DNA of 64,000 nucleotides from Gilvibacter sp. SZ-19. Its GTDB lineage: Bacteria; Bacteroidota; Bacteroidia; Flavobacteriales; Flavobacteriaceae. The stretch covers positions 2,534,864-2,598,863 of the forward strand of contig NZ_CP019333.1 in the NCBI RefSeq assembly GCF_002163875.1, given 5' to 3'. Of this stretch, positions 38,733 through 46,906 are shown piece by piece; the first letter of the stretch is position 1, and the number at the start of each line of letters is the position of its first letter. The position numbers and the translations under genes were made by a program. The notes under the pieces were generated by a model that was not told the DNA's origin, searched no databases, and saw only the letters and a program-made list of their open reading frames with translations.

Positions 38733-40058
38733 ATGAGATACCTATTTTTGCTTGTATTTCTGCTGAGCCAACCTGTCTTGGGTCAGTATGACAAAATTCT
38801 ATCAGAAAGAGATCGCGCTACACTAAAAGACGAGATCCTCGCAGATCGATTCAACAATTTACTACCCGAACTTATGGACAAGGCGGGGATAGATATGTGG
38901 ATCCTGATTGCGCGCGAATACAATGAAGACCCTGTTATGCGCACCATGCTGCCGGCCAAATGGCTCAACGCCAGAAGGCGCACTATGCTGGTGTTTTACA
39001 GAGATGCAGCGCAAGGAACCATTGATAAACTGGCCGTGGCCCGCTACAATGTGGGAGAGAATATCAAATCGGCTTGGAACAAAGAAGAAGAACCCGATCA
39101 GTGGAAAGCTTTGGTAAGACTTATAAAAGAGCGGAATCCTAAGAAGATCGGCATCAACACTTCGGACTACTTTGGCATTGCAGACGGTTTGGTAAAGACC
39201 GATTACGAAGCCTTGTTAGAAGCTTTACCTCCAGAGGAGGAAGCCAAATTGGTCTCCGCAGAAAAACTGGCTATCAGCTGGATAGAGACCCGCACGGCAA
39301 AAGAGATGGAGCTCTATAACACCTTGGTTCAAATTACCCACGACATAGTCGCCGAAGCCTTCTCTAGAAAGGTCATCACTCCTGGAGTAACCACTTCAGA
39401 CGATGTGGTCTGGTGGATGCGTCAAAAGGTGACCGACCTAGGCTTAGCTACCTGGTTTCATCCTACAGTAGATATTCAACGCAGTGATGAGGCCTTAAAA
39501 AGCCATATTGAGTCTTTCTCTAACGGCTATAAGGACAAGACCATAATGCCGGGAGATCTGTTGCATTGCGATTTCGGTATCACCTATATTGGGCTGAACA
39601 CCGACAGCCAACAACACGCTTATGTTCTGCAGGAGGGGGAGACTCAGGTACCTGCGTTTTTGGCCGATGCTTTTAAGCTCGGTAATAGGTTGCAAGATAT
39701 CTTGACCAATAATTTCGTTACTGGGCAAACCGGAAACCAGATCTTGTTGAAATCTCTTGCAGAAGCTAAAAATGAAGGCCTCAGACCATCGATATATACG
39801 CATCCATTAGGTACATACGGCCACAGTAGCGGGCCTACTATTGGAATGTGGGATTCTCAAGGCGGAGTTCCTGTCAATGGCGATTATCCGTTGTATCCGA
39901 ACACCGTATACGCCATAGAACTCAACACCACGGTTCGTATAGAACCTTGGAATAAGGACATTCGTATCATGCTAGAAGAAGCGGGTTTTTACGGTCCTGA
40001 TGGTTTCCGTTATGTAAACGAGCGGCAAGAGGCTATAATTCCTATTCCTTCGGATTAA
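38733..40058 (+). CDS. Secreted M24-family (aminopeptidase P-like) protein
   Basis: A 441-residue exported protein (signal MRYLFLLVFLLSQPVLGQ) of the M24 pita-bread fold. The N-terminal creatinase-like domain (residues 25-190) is present. Motifs in the C-terminal domain are HCDFGITYIGLNTDSQQHAY (Asp, and a second acidic position), HPLGTYGHSSGPTIG (His) and AIELNTTVRI (Glu). The metal-ligand set departs somewhat from classical Xaa-Pro aminopeptidases, so catalytic activity is likely but not assured. It may trim proline-containing peptides in the periplasm. It converges with the amidohydrolase and overlaps its stop by 4 bases. Confidence 0.85.
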   Translation: MRYLFLLVFLLSQPVLGQYDKILSERDRATLKDEILADRFNNLLPELMDKAGIDMWILIAREYNEDPVMRTMLPAKWLNARRRTMLVFYRDAAQGTIDKLAVARYNVGENIKSAWNKEEEPDQWKALVRLIKERNPKKIGINTSDYFGIADGLVKTDYEALLEALPPEEEAKLVSAEKLAISWIETRTAKEMELYNTLVQITHDIVAEAFSRKVITPGVTTSDDVVWWMRQKVTDLGLATWFHPTVDIQRSDEALKSHIESFSNGYKDKTIMPGDLLHCDFGITYIGLNTDSQQHAYVLQEGETQVPAFLADAFKLGNRLQDILTNNFVTGQTGNQILLKSLAEAKNEGLRPSIYTHPLGTYGHSSGPTIGMWDSQGGVPVNGDYPLYPNTVYAIELNTTVRIEPWNKDIRIMLEEAGFYGPDGFRYVNERQEAIIPIPSD

Positions 40059-41644
40059 TCTTTAATTCCGGGTTGTTTTAAGGTGAAACCTTCTGCCTCT
40101 TTGGCGGCATCTACCATTGCTTTAACCTCGGCAAGCAGTGCTTTGGCGTCATAGATGATCCCATCTTTAATGGTGTACTTAACCCCACCTACGCGTACCA
40201 CCTCATTGTCTTCGGTGAGTTTTATGGCCCCTGTCCCGTAAAGGACTTTGAGGTTTTCTAAAGGATTTTCTTCTATGATCACAAAGTCTGCCAGTTTGCC
40301 GATCTGCACAGAGCCAAGGTCTTGGTCAGCACCCAAGGCTTCTGCGCCGTTCAACGTAGCTGCACGGATCACTTCTAAGGGGTGGAAGCCTGCTTCTCGC
40401 AACAACTCCAATTCGCGGATATAGGCAAAGCCGTAAAGCTGAAATATAAACCCGGAATCTGAGCCGGCAGTAACGCGCCCGCCACGATTCTTGTATTCGT
40501 TGATAAAGGTCATCCACAATCGGTAGTTTTCCTTCCAAGCAACTTCTTCTTCTGTTCCCCAGAAATGCCAATACGATCCATGAGAGATCTTGCTGGGCTG
40601 ATAAAAACGCCAAAGTGAGGGCAGGGTATAGTCTTCATGCCATTCAGCTCTGCGCGCTCGCATCAAGTCCCGGCTGGCCTCATAGATGTTAAAGGTAGGG
40701 TCTAACGTAAAATCTAAGGCTAGAAGCTCGTCCATTACGGCATTCCAATGGTCTGAGAATGGCGCTGCGGCTTGTTGCCAGAGTTTGCCTGCTTCTCCAA
40801 AGCGATGTTGCTCGTTTTGATAATTATAATCTAGTGGGTAATTCTGTACCGTTCTGTCGTTGAACAAGGCTTCCGGTAAACCGTACCAATGTTCCATACT
40901 GGTTAGACCAGCGCGTGCAGAATGCAGCACATTCCAGCGGGCCACACTCATCTGTGCGTGGTGCATGGCCGAACGCAGTCCTAGTTTTTTATTCTCGTCT
41001 AAAGCAGCGGCCATGATCTGTGGTTCGGCGCCAAAGAATTTTATGCCGTCCGCACCACGTGCGGCATTTGCACGTACCCATTTACGGGCCAATTCTGGAG
41101 TACTGATCGGCAAGTCATCTAAGGGGTTGAAGCTACTTGAAGTTTGCCCGAAGCCCGTATAAGCGAAAATACGAGGTGCTGTTATACTGTTGGCTGCGGA
41201 TCTTTTCTTTAGATCCAAGGTCCAGTCGATTCCACGACCAGATGGTTCCCTTACCGTGGTCACCCCATGGGCCATCCAGAGTTTAAAAACATAATCCCAA
41301 TCGGCTCCTTGGGCCACGCCGCCAATATGCCCGTGCATGTCCACAAAACCAGGTAATAAATACATGCCATTGGCATCCAATTCACGGCCACCGGGTTTAA
41401 GTTGAGGTCTGGAAGAATCTTTTATAGCTACTCCAGGGTAGCCCACAACTTGTATTTGCGTGATCCTATTGCCTTCTACTACTATGTCTATCGGGCCTCT
41501 TGGCGGAGAGCCGTCACCATTGATCAAGGTAACCCCGCGAATGATAAGCTGATCGTAAGGTCCGTCTCCTTGGGTTTGTGCATAGTTACTGGTGGTAAAA
41601 AGTAGTGCCGAGAAAAGGCAAAAGGCAATTTTAAACGCTTTCAT
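40055..41644 (-). CDS. Secreted amidohydrolase-family enzyme
   Basis: A 529-residue exported (signal MKAFKIAFCLFSALLFTTSNYAQ) member of the amidohydrolase superfamily. Metal ligands are seen in FVDMHGHIGG (HxH), AMHHAQMSV, and TAGSDSGFIF (Asp), and the C-terminal beta-sandwich closes with GKLADFVIIEENPLENL. Related enzymes hydrolyse imidazolone, hydantoin or N-acyl dipeptides; the exact substrate is unknown. The ATG at 41644 is chosen to place the signal peptide first. The upstream MFS gene on the same strand (35 bases) may supply or export its substrate or product. Confidence 0.9.
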   Translation of the reverse strand: MKAFKIAFCLFSALLFTTSNYAQTQGDGPYDQLIIRGVTLINGDGSPPRGPIDIVVEGNRITQIQVVGYPGVAIKDSSRPQLKPGGRELDANGMYLLPGFVDMHGHIGGVAQGADWDYVFKLWMAHGVTTVREPSGRGIDWTLDLKKRSAANSITAPRIFAYTGFGQTSSSFNPLDDLPISTPELARKWVRANAARGADGIKFFGAEPQIMAAALDENKKLGLRSAMHHAQMSVARWNVLHSARAGLTSMEHWYGLPEALFNDRTVQNYPLDYNYQNEQHRFGEAGKLWQQAAAPFSDHWNAVMDELLALDFTLDPTFNIYEASRDLMRARRAEWHEDYTLPSLWRFYQPSKISHGSYWHFWGTEEEVAWKENYRLWMTFINEYKNRGGRVTAGSDSGFIFQLYGFAYIRELELLREAGFHPLEVIRAATLNGAEALGADQDLGSVQIGKLADFVIIEENPLENLKVLYGTGAIKLTEDNEVVRVGGVKYTIKDGIIYDAKALLAEVKAMVDAAKEAEGFTLKQPGIKD

Positions 41645-41678
41645 ATTGGTTGGAATAGTTGTACCAAAAGGTACGGAT

Positions 41679-42938
41679 TTATTTTCTGTTGATGCGATAC
41701 AAAATGGTCGAAGCAATAAGCCCCAACGTAGCAAAGCCACCGAGCATCAAAAAGACATAACGATAGCCTTGAGCTCCTGGCCAATTGTCTATTAAGTAAC
41801 CCATGGCCGGACTGGTAAAGATATCTGGGGTGTATCCTATAAGGGAGATCAACCCAACGGCAGTTCCCGTGAGCAAGACAGGGACCTTGCTCTCTTTTAA
41901 GGTTGCAAAGTACAAGGCTCTGGCACCATAAATGCCCGTAGCGCATAGCAGCACTCCCATAATGAAGAAGTAAGTGCTATCCGCTTCAATAAAACCGAAG
42001 CCAAACAGCGAGGCACCAAAAACACTCAACACAAAGCTTATAACAAGCCACAGTGTCACCTTATTTCTATCGGCCAAAAACCCGAAGAGCAAGCCTGTTA
42101 TAGGTCGTAAGTATAGCAGGGTAGCACCAGTTTTGGCGGCATCCACTTCGTTATACGCCATGACATCTCTGGCGTAGCGAGAAAAAACATCGGTCAATTT
42201 ATAACCGACGTAAGCAGATAATATAATGATCATTAAAAGCCAAATGGCTGGGATCTTAAGCACAGAGCGTATTTCTGGCCAGCTTATTTTGTTTAGGGTG
42301 GTTTGCTCGTCGGATCCCGTTTTCATGAATAGCCAAACCAATAGGCCGATCACACTTACTATCGCAGTTGTGGTATAGATCACATAAGAGAAAACCTCTT
42401 GGCGCTCGGCCGGACTGATCTCTTGAATATCCGCAGAAGAAAAGGCTGCTAAGATCCAAATACCCATGGAAGCAAAAAGGGCACCGACCAATCCGCGTCC
42501 GCCATCAAGTATGCCAAAGGCTCGGCCTTGACTTTTGTCTCCACCCCAAATACGAGTGGCTTTGATCATGGCGGCCCAGAACAGAAAAATGGTCGTAAAA
42601 CCCCAGTATCCGAAGAGTATTTTTAACCCTGATATAGAAGGATAGGTAGCCATATAAAGTCCACCTAGAGCTGTTGCCCAGAGAGAAACAGCCATTAATT
42701 TACAGGCTTCGTATTTGTCGGCGAGTGGTCCTCCAAAAACATAAGCTCCAAAAGCCACTATACCGTAAATGGATTGTGCGGCACCAATTTCAAAGTTGGT
42801 TATACCAAAGGCGTCTAGAAAAGTCTTCCCAAATACACGAATGAGCACAAAGGGTAAGATAAACACGGCTTCGCCGGCCAAAATGAGCAGGAGCAAATAG
42901 AGTGATCGTTGTTGTTTGGATGTTAGCTTAAGGCTCAA
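41679..42938 (-). CDS. MFS transporter
   Basis: A 419-residue major facilitator with twelve predicted helices. Family traits are the loop 2-3 motif in GGPLADKYEACKL and the half-repeat FGFLADRNKVTLW after helix 8, together with GGRGLVGALFASMGIWIL. Charged residues in the helices are few. It may carry a sugar, amino acid or peptide product; nothing in the sequence settles which. It precedes the amidohydrolase gene on the same strand, 34 bases away, so a coupled import-and-hydrolysis role is possible. Confidence 0.88.
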   Translation of the reverse strand: MSLKLTSKQQRSLYLLLLILAGEAVFILPFVLIRVFGKTFLDAFGITNFEIGAAQSIYGIVAFGAYVFGGPLADKYEACKLMAVSLWATALGGLYMATYPSISGLKILFGYWGFTTIFLFWAAMIKATRIWGGDKSQGRAFGILDGGRGLVGALFASMGIWILAAFSSADIQEISPAERQEVFSYVIYTTTAIVSVIGLLVWLFMKTGSDEQTTLNKISWPEIRSVLKIPAIWLLMIIILSAYVGYKLTDVFSRYARDVMAYNEVDAAKTGATLLYLRPITGLLFGFLADRNKVTLWLVISFVLSVFGASLFGFGFIEADSTYFFIMGVLLCATGIYGARALYFATLKESKVPVLLTGTAVGLISLIGYTPDIFTSPAMGYLIDNWPGAQGYRYVFLMLGGFATLGLIASTILYRINRK

Positions 42939-42970
42939 ATTCTAGTATGAATAAGGCCAAGTTACAACAA

Positions 42971-44599
42971 TTAAACTTGTAGCACGCCCATATTAAAAGG
43001 CTTCTCTATTGGAGCATTATTTGCGGCTTCTATCCCCATGCTTATCCAAGTTCTGGTGTCCATAGGGTCAATTACCGCATCGGTCCAAAGGCGAGCAGCA
43101 GCATAATAGGGTGAGATCTGCTCGTCATAACGGGCTTTGATCTTGTCGTAAAGGGCAGATTCTTCTTCCTTCGTGATCTCTTTGCCGGCTTTCTTTAAAG
43201 AAGCCGTCTCGATCTGTAGCAATACTTTTGCTGCGGAGTTTCCACTCATCACCGCAAGCTCAGCGCTTGGCCAAGCAGCAATAAGGCGCGGGTCATAGGC
43301 CTTGCCACACATGGCGTAGTTCCCTGCTCCATAGGAGTTCCCAATGACTATGGTGAACTTAGGAACCACACTGTTACTTACAGCGTTCACCATTTTGGCG
43401 CCATCTTTAATAATGCCTCCGTGTTCACTTTTTGAGCCAACCATAAAGCCAGTAACATCTTGTAAGAAGACCAATGGAATTTTCTTCTGATTACAATTGG
43501 CTATAAAGCGTGTTGCTTTATCTGCGGAGTCACTGTAGATCACTCCACCGAACTGCATTTCTCCTTTTTTGGTCTTAACGATCTTGCGTTGGTTAGCGAC
43601 TATCCCTACAGCCCAGCCGTCAATTCGGGCATATCCCGTTAAAATGGTTTGGCCGTAACCGGCTTTGTATTCTTCGAACTCCGAATTATCTACCAAACGC
43701 TCTATGATCTCTCGCATATCGTATTGTTCGGCTCTAGAGGCGGGGAGCAGTCCAAAGATCTCTTCCTGGTCTTTGCTAGGCTTGGCTGCCGCAATTCGAT
43801 TAAAGCCCGCTTTGTTGGAATCGCCCAACTTGCTCATCAGGTTCTTTATGGTGGTCAGCGCGTCGGCATCGTCTTTAGATTTGTAGTCGGTCACCCCAGA
43901 GATCTCACAATGGGTAGTAGCGCCACCAAGAGTTTCGTTGTCTATGGTCTCTCCAATGGCCGCTTTAACCAAGTAACTCCCAGCTAAAAAGATACTTCCT
44001 GTCTTGTCAACTATTAAGGCTTCGTCGCTCATGATCGGCAAATAAGCGCCTCCGGCAACACAACTGCCCATAACTGCCGCTATCTGCACTATGCCCATGC
44101 TACTCATTACTGCGTTGTTCCTAAAAATGCGTCCAAAGTGTTCTTTATCTGGAAAGATCTCGTCTTGCATAGGTAAATACACTCCAGCACTGTCTACCAG
44201 ATAAATGATAGGCAGGCGATTCTCTATGGCGATCTCTTGGGCTCTTAAGTTCTTTTTAGCTGTGATGGGGAACCAAGCTCCCGCCTTTACGGTGGCATCG
44301 TTGGCAACAACCACACATTGTACTCCCTTTACGTAACCAATCTTAACCACAACACCACCAGAAGGGCAGCCGCCGTGCTCTTGATACATGCCATCGGCGA
44401 CAAAAGCACCGATCTCAATACGCGGTTTTTTTGGATCCAACAAGAAGTCGATCCGCTCACGTGCAGTCATTTTACCTTTTGCGTGCTGCTTTTCGATGCG
44501 CTTTTCTCCACCGCCAAGCTTGACTTTGGCCAAACGATTTCTAAGGTCTGATCGGAGTAATTTATTGTGGTCTTCGTTTTTGTTGAAGCTGAGATCCAT
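42971..44599 (-). CDS. Acyl-CoA carboxylase beta (carboxyltransferase) subunit, methylcrotonyl-type
   Basis: A 542-residue biotin-dependent carboxyltransferase subunit of the propionyl-/methylcrotonyl-CoA carboxylase group. Domain order is the N-terminal crotonase-fold half (RIDFLLDPKKPRIEIGAF, GAWFPITAKKNLRAQEIA, GVYLPMQDEIFPDKEHFGRI, GSCVAGGAYLPIM, GGATTHCEISGVTDY) and the C-terminal half (FLQDVTGFMVGSKSEHGGIIKDGAKMV, GNSYGAGNYAMCGKAYDPR). The HCEISGVTDY motif and length fit methylcrotonyl-CoA carboxylase (leucine breakdown). No alpha subunit is next to it, so the assignment remains one of type, not proven. It is separate from MFS by 32 bases. Confidence 0.9.
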   Translation of the reverse strand: MDLSFNKNEDHNKLLRSDLRNRLAKVKLGGGEKRIEKQHAKGKMTARERIDFLLDPKKPRIEIGAFVADGMYQEHGGCPSGGVVVKIGYVKGVQCVVVANDATVKAGAWFPITAKKNLRAQEIAIENRLPIIYLVDSAGVYLPMQDEIFPDKEHFGRIFRNNAVMSSMGIVQIAAVMGSCVAGGAYLPIMSDEALIVDKTGSIFLAGSYLVKAAIGETIDNETLGGATTHCEISGVTDYKSKDDADALTTIKNLMSKLGDSNKAGFNRIAAAKPSKDQEEIFGLLPASRAEQYDMREIIERLVDNSEFEEYKAGYGQTILTGYARIDGWAVGIVANQRKIVKTKKGEMQFGGVIYSDSADKATRFIANCNQKKIPLVFLQDVTGFMVGSKSEHGGIIKDGAKMVNAVSNSVVPKFTIVIGNSYGAGNYAMCGKAYDPRLIAAWPSAELAVMSGNSAAKVLLQIETASLKKAGKEITKEEESALYDKIKARYDEQISPYYAAARLWTDAVIDPMDTRTWISMGIEAANNAPIEKPFNMGVLQV

Positions 44600-44681
44600 A
44601 AAGTGAATTTTGTCAAAATTACGAAATAAGCTAGGATTCCATCCGCAGTAAAAATATAAAAGCTTCTAAAATATTTACATG

Positions 44682-44701
44682 GAAATAGTTTCCTTGGAAA
44701 A
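44682..44701. promoter_or_regulatory. Overlapping palindromes on the FMN-reductase operon promoter, MarR operator candidate
   Basis: GGAAA-TAG-TTTCC (44682-44694) is a perfect inverted repeat. TTTCC-TT-GGAAA (44690-44701) is a second one that shares its right arm and covers the -33 TTG of the promoter at 44695. The layout is a classic repressor site for the MarR-like protein encoded two genes downstream. Confidence 0.5.
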
Positions 44702-44725
44702 TAAATTTATTCTTCCTAACTTTGT
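44695..44725 (+). promoter_or_regulatory. Promoter of the oxidoreductase-MarR-pirin operon
   Basis: TTG (44695-44697), a 20-base spacer, then TAACTTTG (44718-44725): an excellent Bacteroidota sigma-A type match. The start of transcription would be about 44732, with a short leader to the ATG at 44747. Confidence 0.65.
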
Positions 44726-44746
44726 ATCAGAAATTTAAAACCAGTT

Positions 44747-45283
44747 ATGAAGAAGATAATCGCCTTTGGGGCAAGCAACAGTAAAAACTCGATCAATAAA
44801 CAATTAGCAACTTATACAGCCAAGCAGGTGGATGGGGCGGAAGTAACCGTCTTGGACTTGAACGACTATCCGCTACCGATCTACGGGATAGATTTGGAGA
44901 ACGAAGCGGGAATACCTGAAAATGCGCATCGCTTTTTAGAGGAGATTAAAGCTGCAGATGGGATAGTGATCTCTTTTGCAGAACACAATGGAGCCTATGC
45001 TACCGTTTTTAAGAACTTATTCGATTGGATGTCGCGTATAGACGGAAAATTGTGGTCTGAGGTTCCTATGTTCCTTATGGCTACTTCGCCTGGAGCCAGA
45101 GGCGGACAGACGGTATTAGATATTGCCGCAGGACGCTTTCCTTTTATGGGGGGTAATGTGATCTCCAAATTCTCTTTGCCGAGTTTCGGGTCAAATTTTA
45201 GCGAAGAGGGAATAACAGACCAAGAGTTGGCTGCTGCCTTTGAGGCGCAGTTGAATCCTTTTCAAGCAGCTGTAATGGGATAG
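44747..45283 (+). CDS. NADPH-dependent FMN reductase-like flavoprotein
   Basis: A 178-residue flavodoxin-fold reductase. The FMN phosphate loop is FGASNSKNSIN, then PLPIYGID and ISFAEHNGAYATVFKNLFDWMSR, which contacts the flavin, and MATSPGARGGQTVL. Family members reduce quinones, azo dyes, chromate or flavins with NAD(P)H. First gene of an operon with MarR (3-base gap) and pirin. With a palindromic operator directly ahead, it looks like an inducible response to quinone-like or electrophilic compounds, as in YhdA/AzoR-type systems, but the inducer is unknown. Confidence 0.88.
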   Translation: MKKIIAFGASNSKNSINKQLATYTAKQVDGAEVTVLDLNDYPLPIYGIDLENEAGIPENAHRFLEEIKAADGIVISFAEHNGAYATVFKNLFDWMSRIDGKLWSEVPMFLMATSPGARGGQTVLDIAAGRFPFMGGNVISKFSLPSFGSNFSEEGITDQELAAAFEAQLNPFQAAVMG

Positions 45284-45286
45284 TTT

Positions 45287-45724
45287 ATGGGCGATCTTTC
45301 TAAGGAAATACAATCTAAATTCAGCTCGGAGCGAGCCAAGGCCTTGATCAATATCTTGTATACCGCAAGCTGGATCAGTGGCCACCAGAATGCTTTCTTT
45401 AAGCCTTATGGGATCTCTCCGCAGCAATACAACATACTGCGCATCTTGCGCGGAGCAGGTGGACCAATGCCCACACAGACGGTAAAAGAACGGATGATAG
45501 ATCGCGCTCCCAATGCCACCAGACTTATGGATAAACTGTGTGCGAAAGATTTGATGATCCGTATTCCTTGCGCCTCAGATAGACGCGTAGTGCATGTAGA
45601 AATAACCAAAGCCGGATTGGCTTTGTTAGAAGAAATTGGCAGTGATCCGAACAATCACTTGCTGCAAAACTTAACAGTTCAAGAGGCCAAACAGCTCAGT
45701 GGGCTTTTGGACAAAATTAGATAA
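45287..45724 (+). CDS. MarR-family transcriptional regulator
   Basis: A 145-residue winged-helix repressor. The recognition core is TQTVKERMIDRAPNATRLMD, and the wing DRRVVHVEITKAGLALLEE. It has one Cys before the wing region (IPCASDRR) and another in KLCAKDL, so a thiol-based switch as in OhrR or DUF24-type MarR proteins is possible but unproven. It lies between the FMN-reductase and pirin genes and likely represses its own operon through the palindromes at 44682. Confidence 0.9.
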   Translation: MGDLSKEIQSKFSSERAKALINILYTASWISGHQNAFFKPYGISPQQYNILRILRGAGGPMPTQTVKERMIDRAPNATRLMDKLCAKDLMIRIPCASDRRVVHVEITKAGLALLEEIGSDPNNHLLQNLTVQEAKQLSGLLDKIR

Positions 45725-45739
45725 GAAAGGAACATTATA

Positions 45740-46618
45740 ATGAAAAGAGCAAGTGTTAAACAATTAGGTCAGAGTCCCTTTGTGAATATGGGGCCGATAG
45801 AACTCAGACAGCCGATCCCTACGCGGAGTATAGATATGGTCGATCCGTTCGTATTGCTGCATCACTACGGGCCGTATGAGATCAGTCCGGAGTCCAACCC
45901 CTTTGATCTGGGCCCCCACCCACACCGAGGCTTTGAACCCATTACCTTTTTGATCCAGGGCGAGCAATTGCACCGGGATTCCTTGGGAAATGAGAGTGTG
46001 GTTAGAAGTGGAGATGTGCAGTGGACCACAGCGGGCCGCGGTATCATACATGCCGAAGCCCCAACCAAAGAGTTCGTCCAGCGCAGCGGAACCCTAGAAG
46101 GGATTCAGCTTTGGTTGAATCTTCCGGCGGCCAAAAAAATGATTCCAGCGAATTACCAGCACGTTCGCGATGCGGAATTTGAGGTGTATAAAGGAGAAGA
46201 CGGTTTGTCTACCGTACAGATCGTAGCGGGCAACTTAGCCGATAAAAAAGGTAAAATAGCAACCCAAACGGCCGTAAATGCCTTTATGCTTAAAATGGAG
46301 GCCGGAGCTGTTTTGGAACTGCCTTTAGATAAGACGCATTATTCCCTGTTGTATCTCTTGCATGGAGCGGTCAATATAAATGGCCAATACAACCTTATGG
46401 AAAAAGCCGATCAATTGGTTACTTTTGAGCAAGACGGTGATAGTGTGTTAATTAAGGCCAATGAGGCTGCACAATTGCTGTTTTTAAGCGGAGAACCATT
46501 TCACGAAGAGGTTGCCAGCTGGGGACCTTACGTTATGAATACACAGACAGAGATCATGGAAGCCTTGAGAGATTATCAAATGGGCAAAATGGGCTATCTG
46601 TCTGTAAGCGCAGGATAA
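45740..46618 (+). CDS. Pirin-family bicupin protein, copy 2
   Basis: A 292-residue pirin with an intact N-terminal metal site: HPHRGFEPITFLI (His-x-His) and GRGIIHAEAP (His-x-Glu). The C-terminal cupin spans about 165-280. Bacterial pirins have been linked to quercetinase activity and to stress; here the gene shares an operon with an NADPH oxidoreductase and a MarR regulator, which suggests a role in handling phenolic or quinone-like compounds. It differs clearly from copy 1 at 20185. A short gap and terminator follow. Confidence 0.93.
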   Translation: MKRASVKQLGQSPFVNMGPIELRQPIPTRSIDMVDPFVLLHHYGPYEISPESNPFDLGPHPHRGFEPITFLIQGEQLHRDSLGNESVVRSGDVQWTTAGRGIIHAEAPTKEFVQRSGTLEGIQLWLNLPAAKKMIPANYQHVRDAEFEVYKGEDGLSTVQIVAGNLADKKGKIATQTAVNAFMLKMEAGAVLELPLDKTHYSLLYLLHGAVNINGQYNLMEKADQLVTFEQDGDSVLIKANEAAQLLFLSGEPFHEEVASWGPYVMNTQTEIMEALRDYQMGKMGYLSVSAG

Positions 46619-46643
46619 GGATTAGGAAACCGACCTGCCATCT

Positions 46644-46667
46644 AAGCAGCCTTCGGGCTGCTTTTTT
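46644..46667 (+). terminator. Terminator of the oxidoreductase-MarR-pirin operon
   Basis: AAGCAGCC (46644-46651) pairs with GGCTGCTT (46656-46663) around a TTCG tetraloop, followed by T run. Confidence 0.9.
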
Positions 46668-46711
46668 ATTAAAAATGTCCGATATTTGTTTTCCTCACAA
46701 AAACAACAATT

Positions 46712-46894
46712 ATGGGAATGAATAAAAACACCGTTCTGGCCTGGGCAACTACAATAATGATCTTGGTTGGAATTGGACTTATAGCTATGGGCGCTTTTAA
46801 ATATGACGATGTAGCCGGATGGGGCTTTGCCGCCGTGGGTATAGGATTTTTTTGCATTGCCTGGGTATTCAATGCGCTCAAAGGACGCGTATAA
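46712..46894 (+). CDS. Small membrane protein of the CAL67264 type
   Basis: A 60-residue protein with two membrane helices (TTIMILVGIGLIAMGAF and GWGFAAVGIGFFCIAWVF) and a short basic end, NALKGRV. Its layout matches small peptides named after a Gramella forsetii protein (CAL67264 family), seen across Flavobacteriia; I rely on memory of the pattern for this. It begins 44 bases after the previous terminator and ends 12 bases before ettA, so it may be carried on the ettA transcript. Function unknown. Confidence 0.75.
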   Translation: MGMNKNTVLAWATTIMILVGIGLIAMGAFKYDDVAGWGFAAVGIGFFCIAWVFNALKGRV

Positions 46895-46906
46895 CACACT
46901 GTATAT

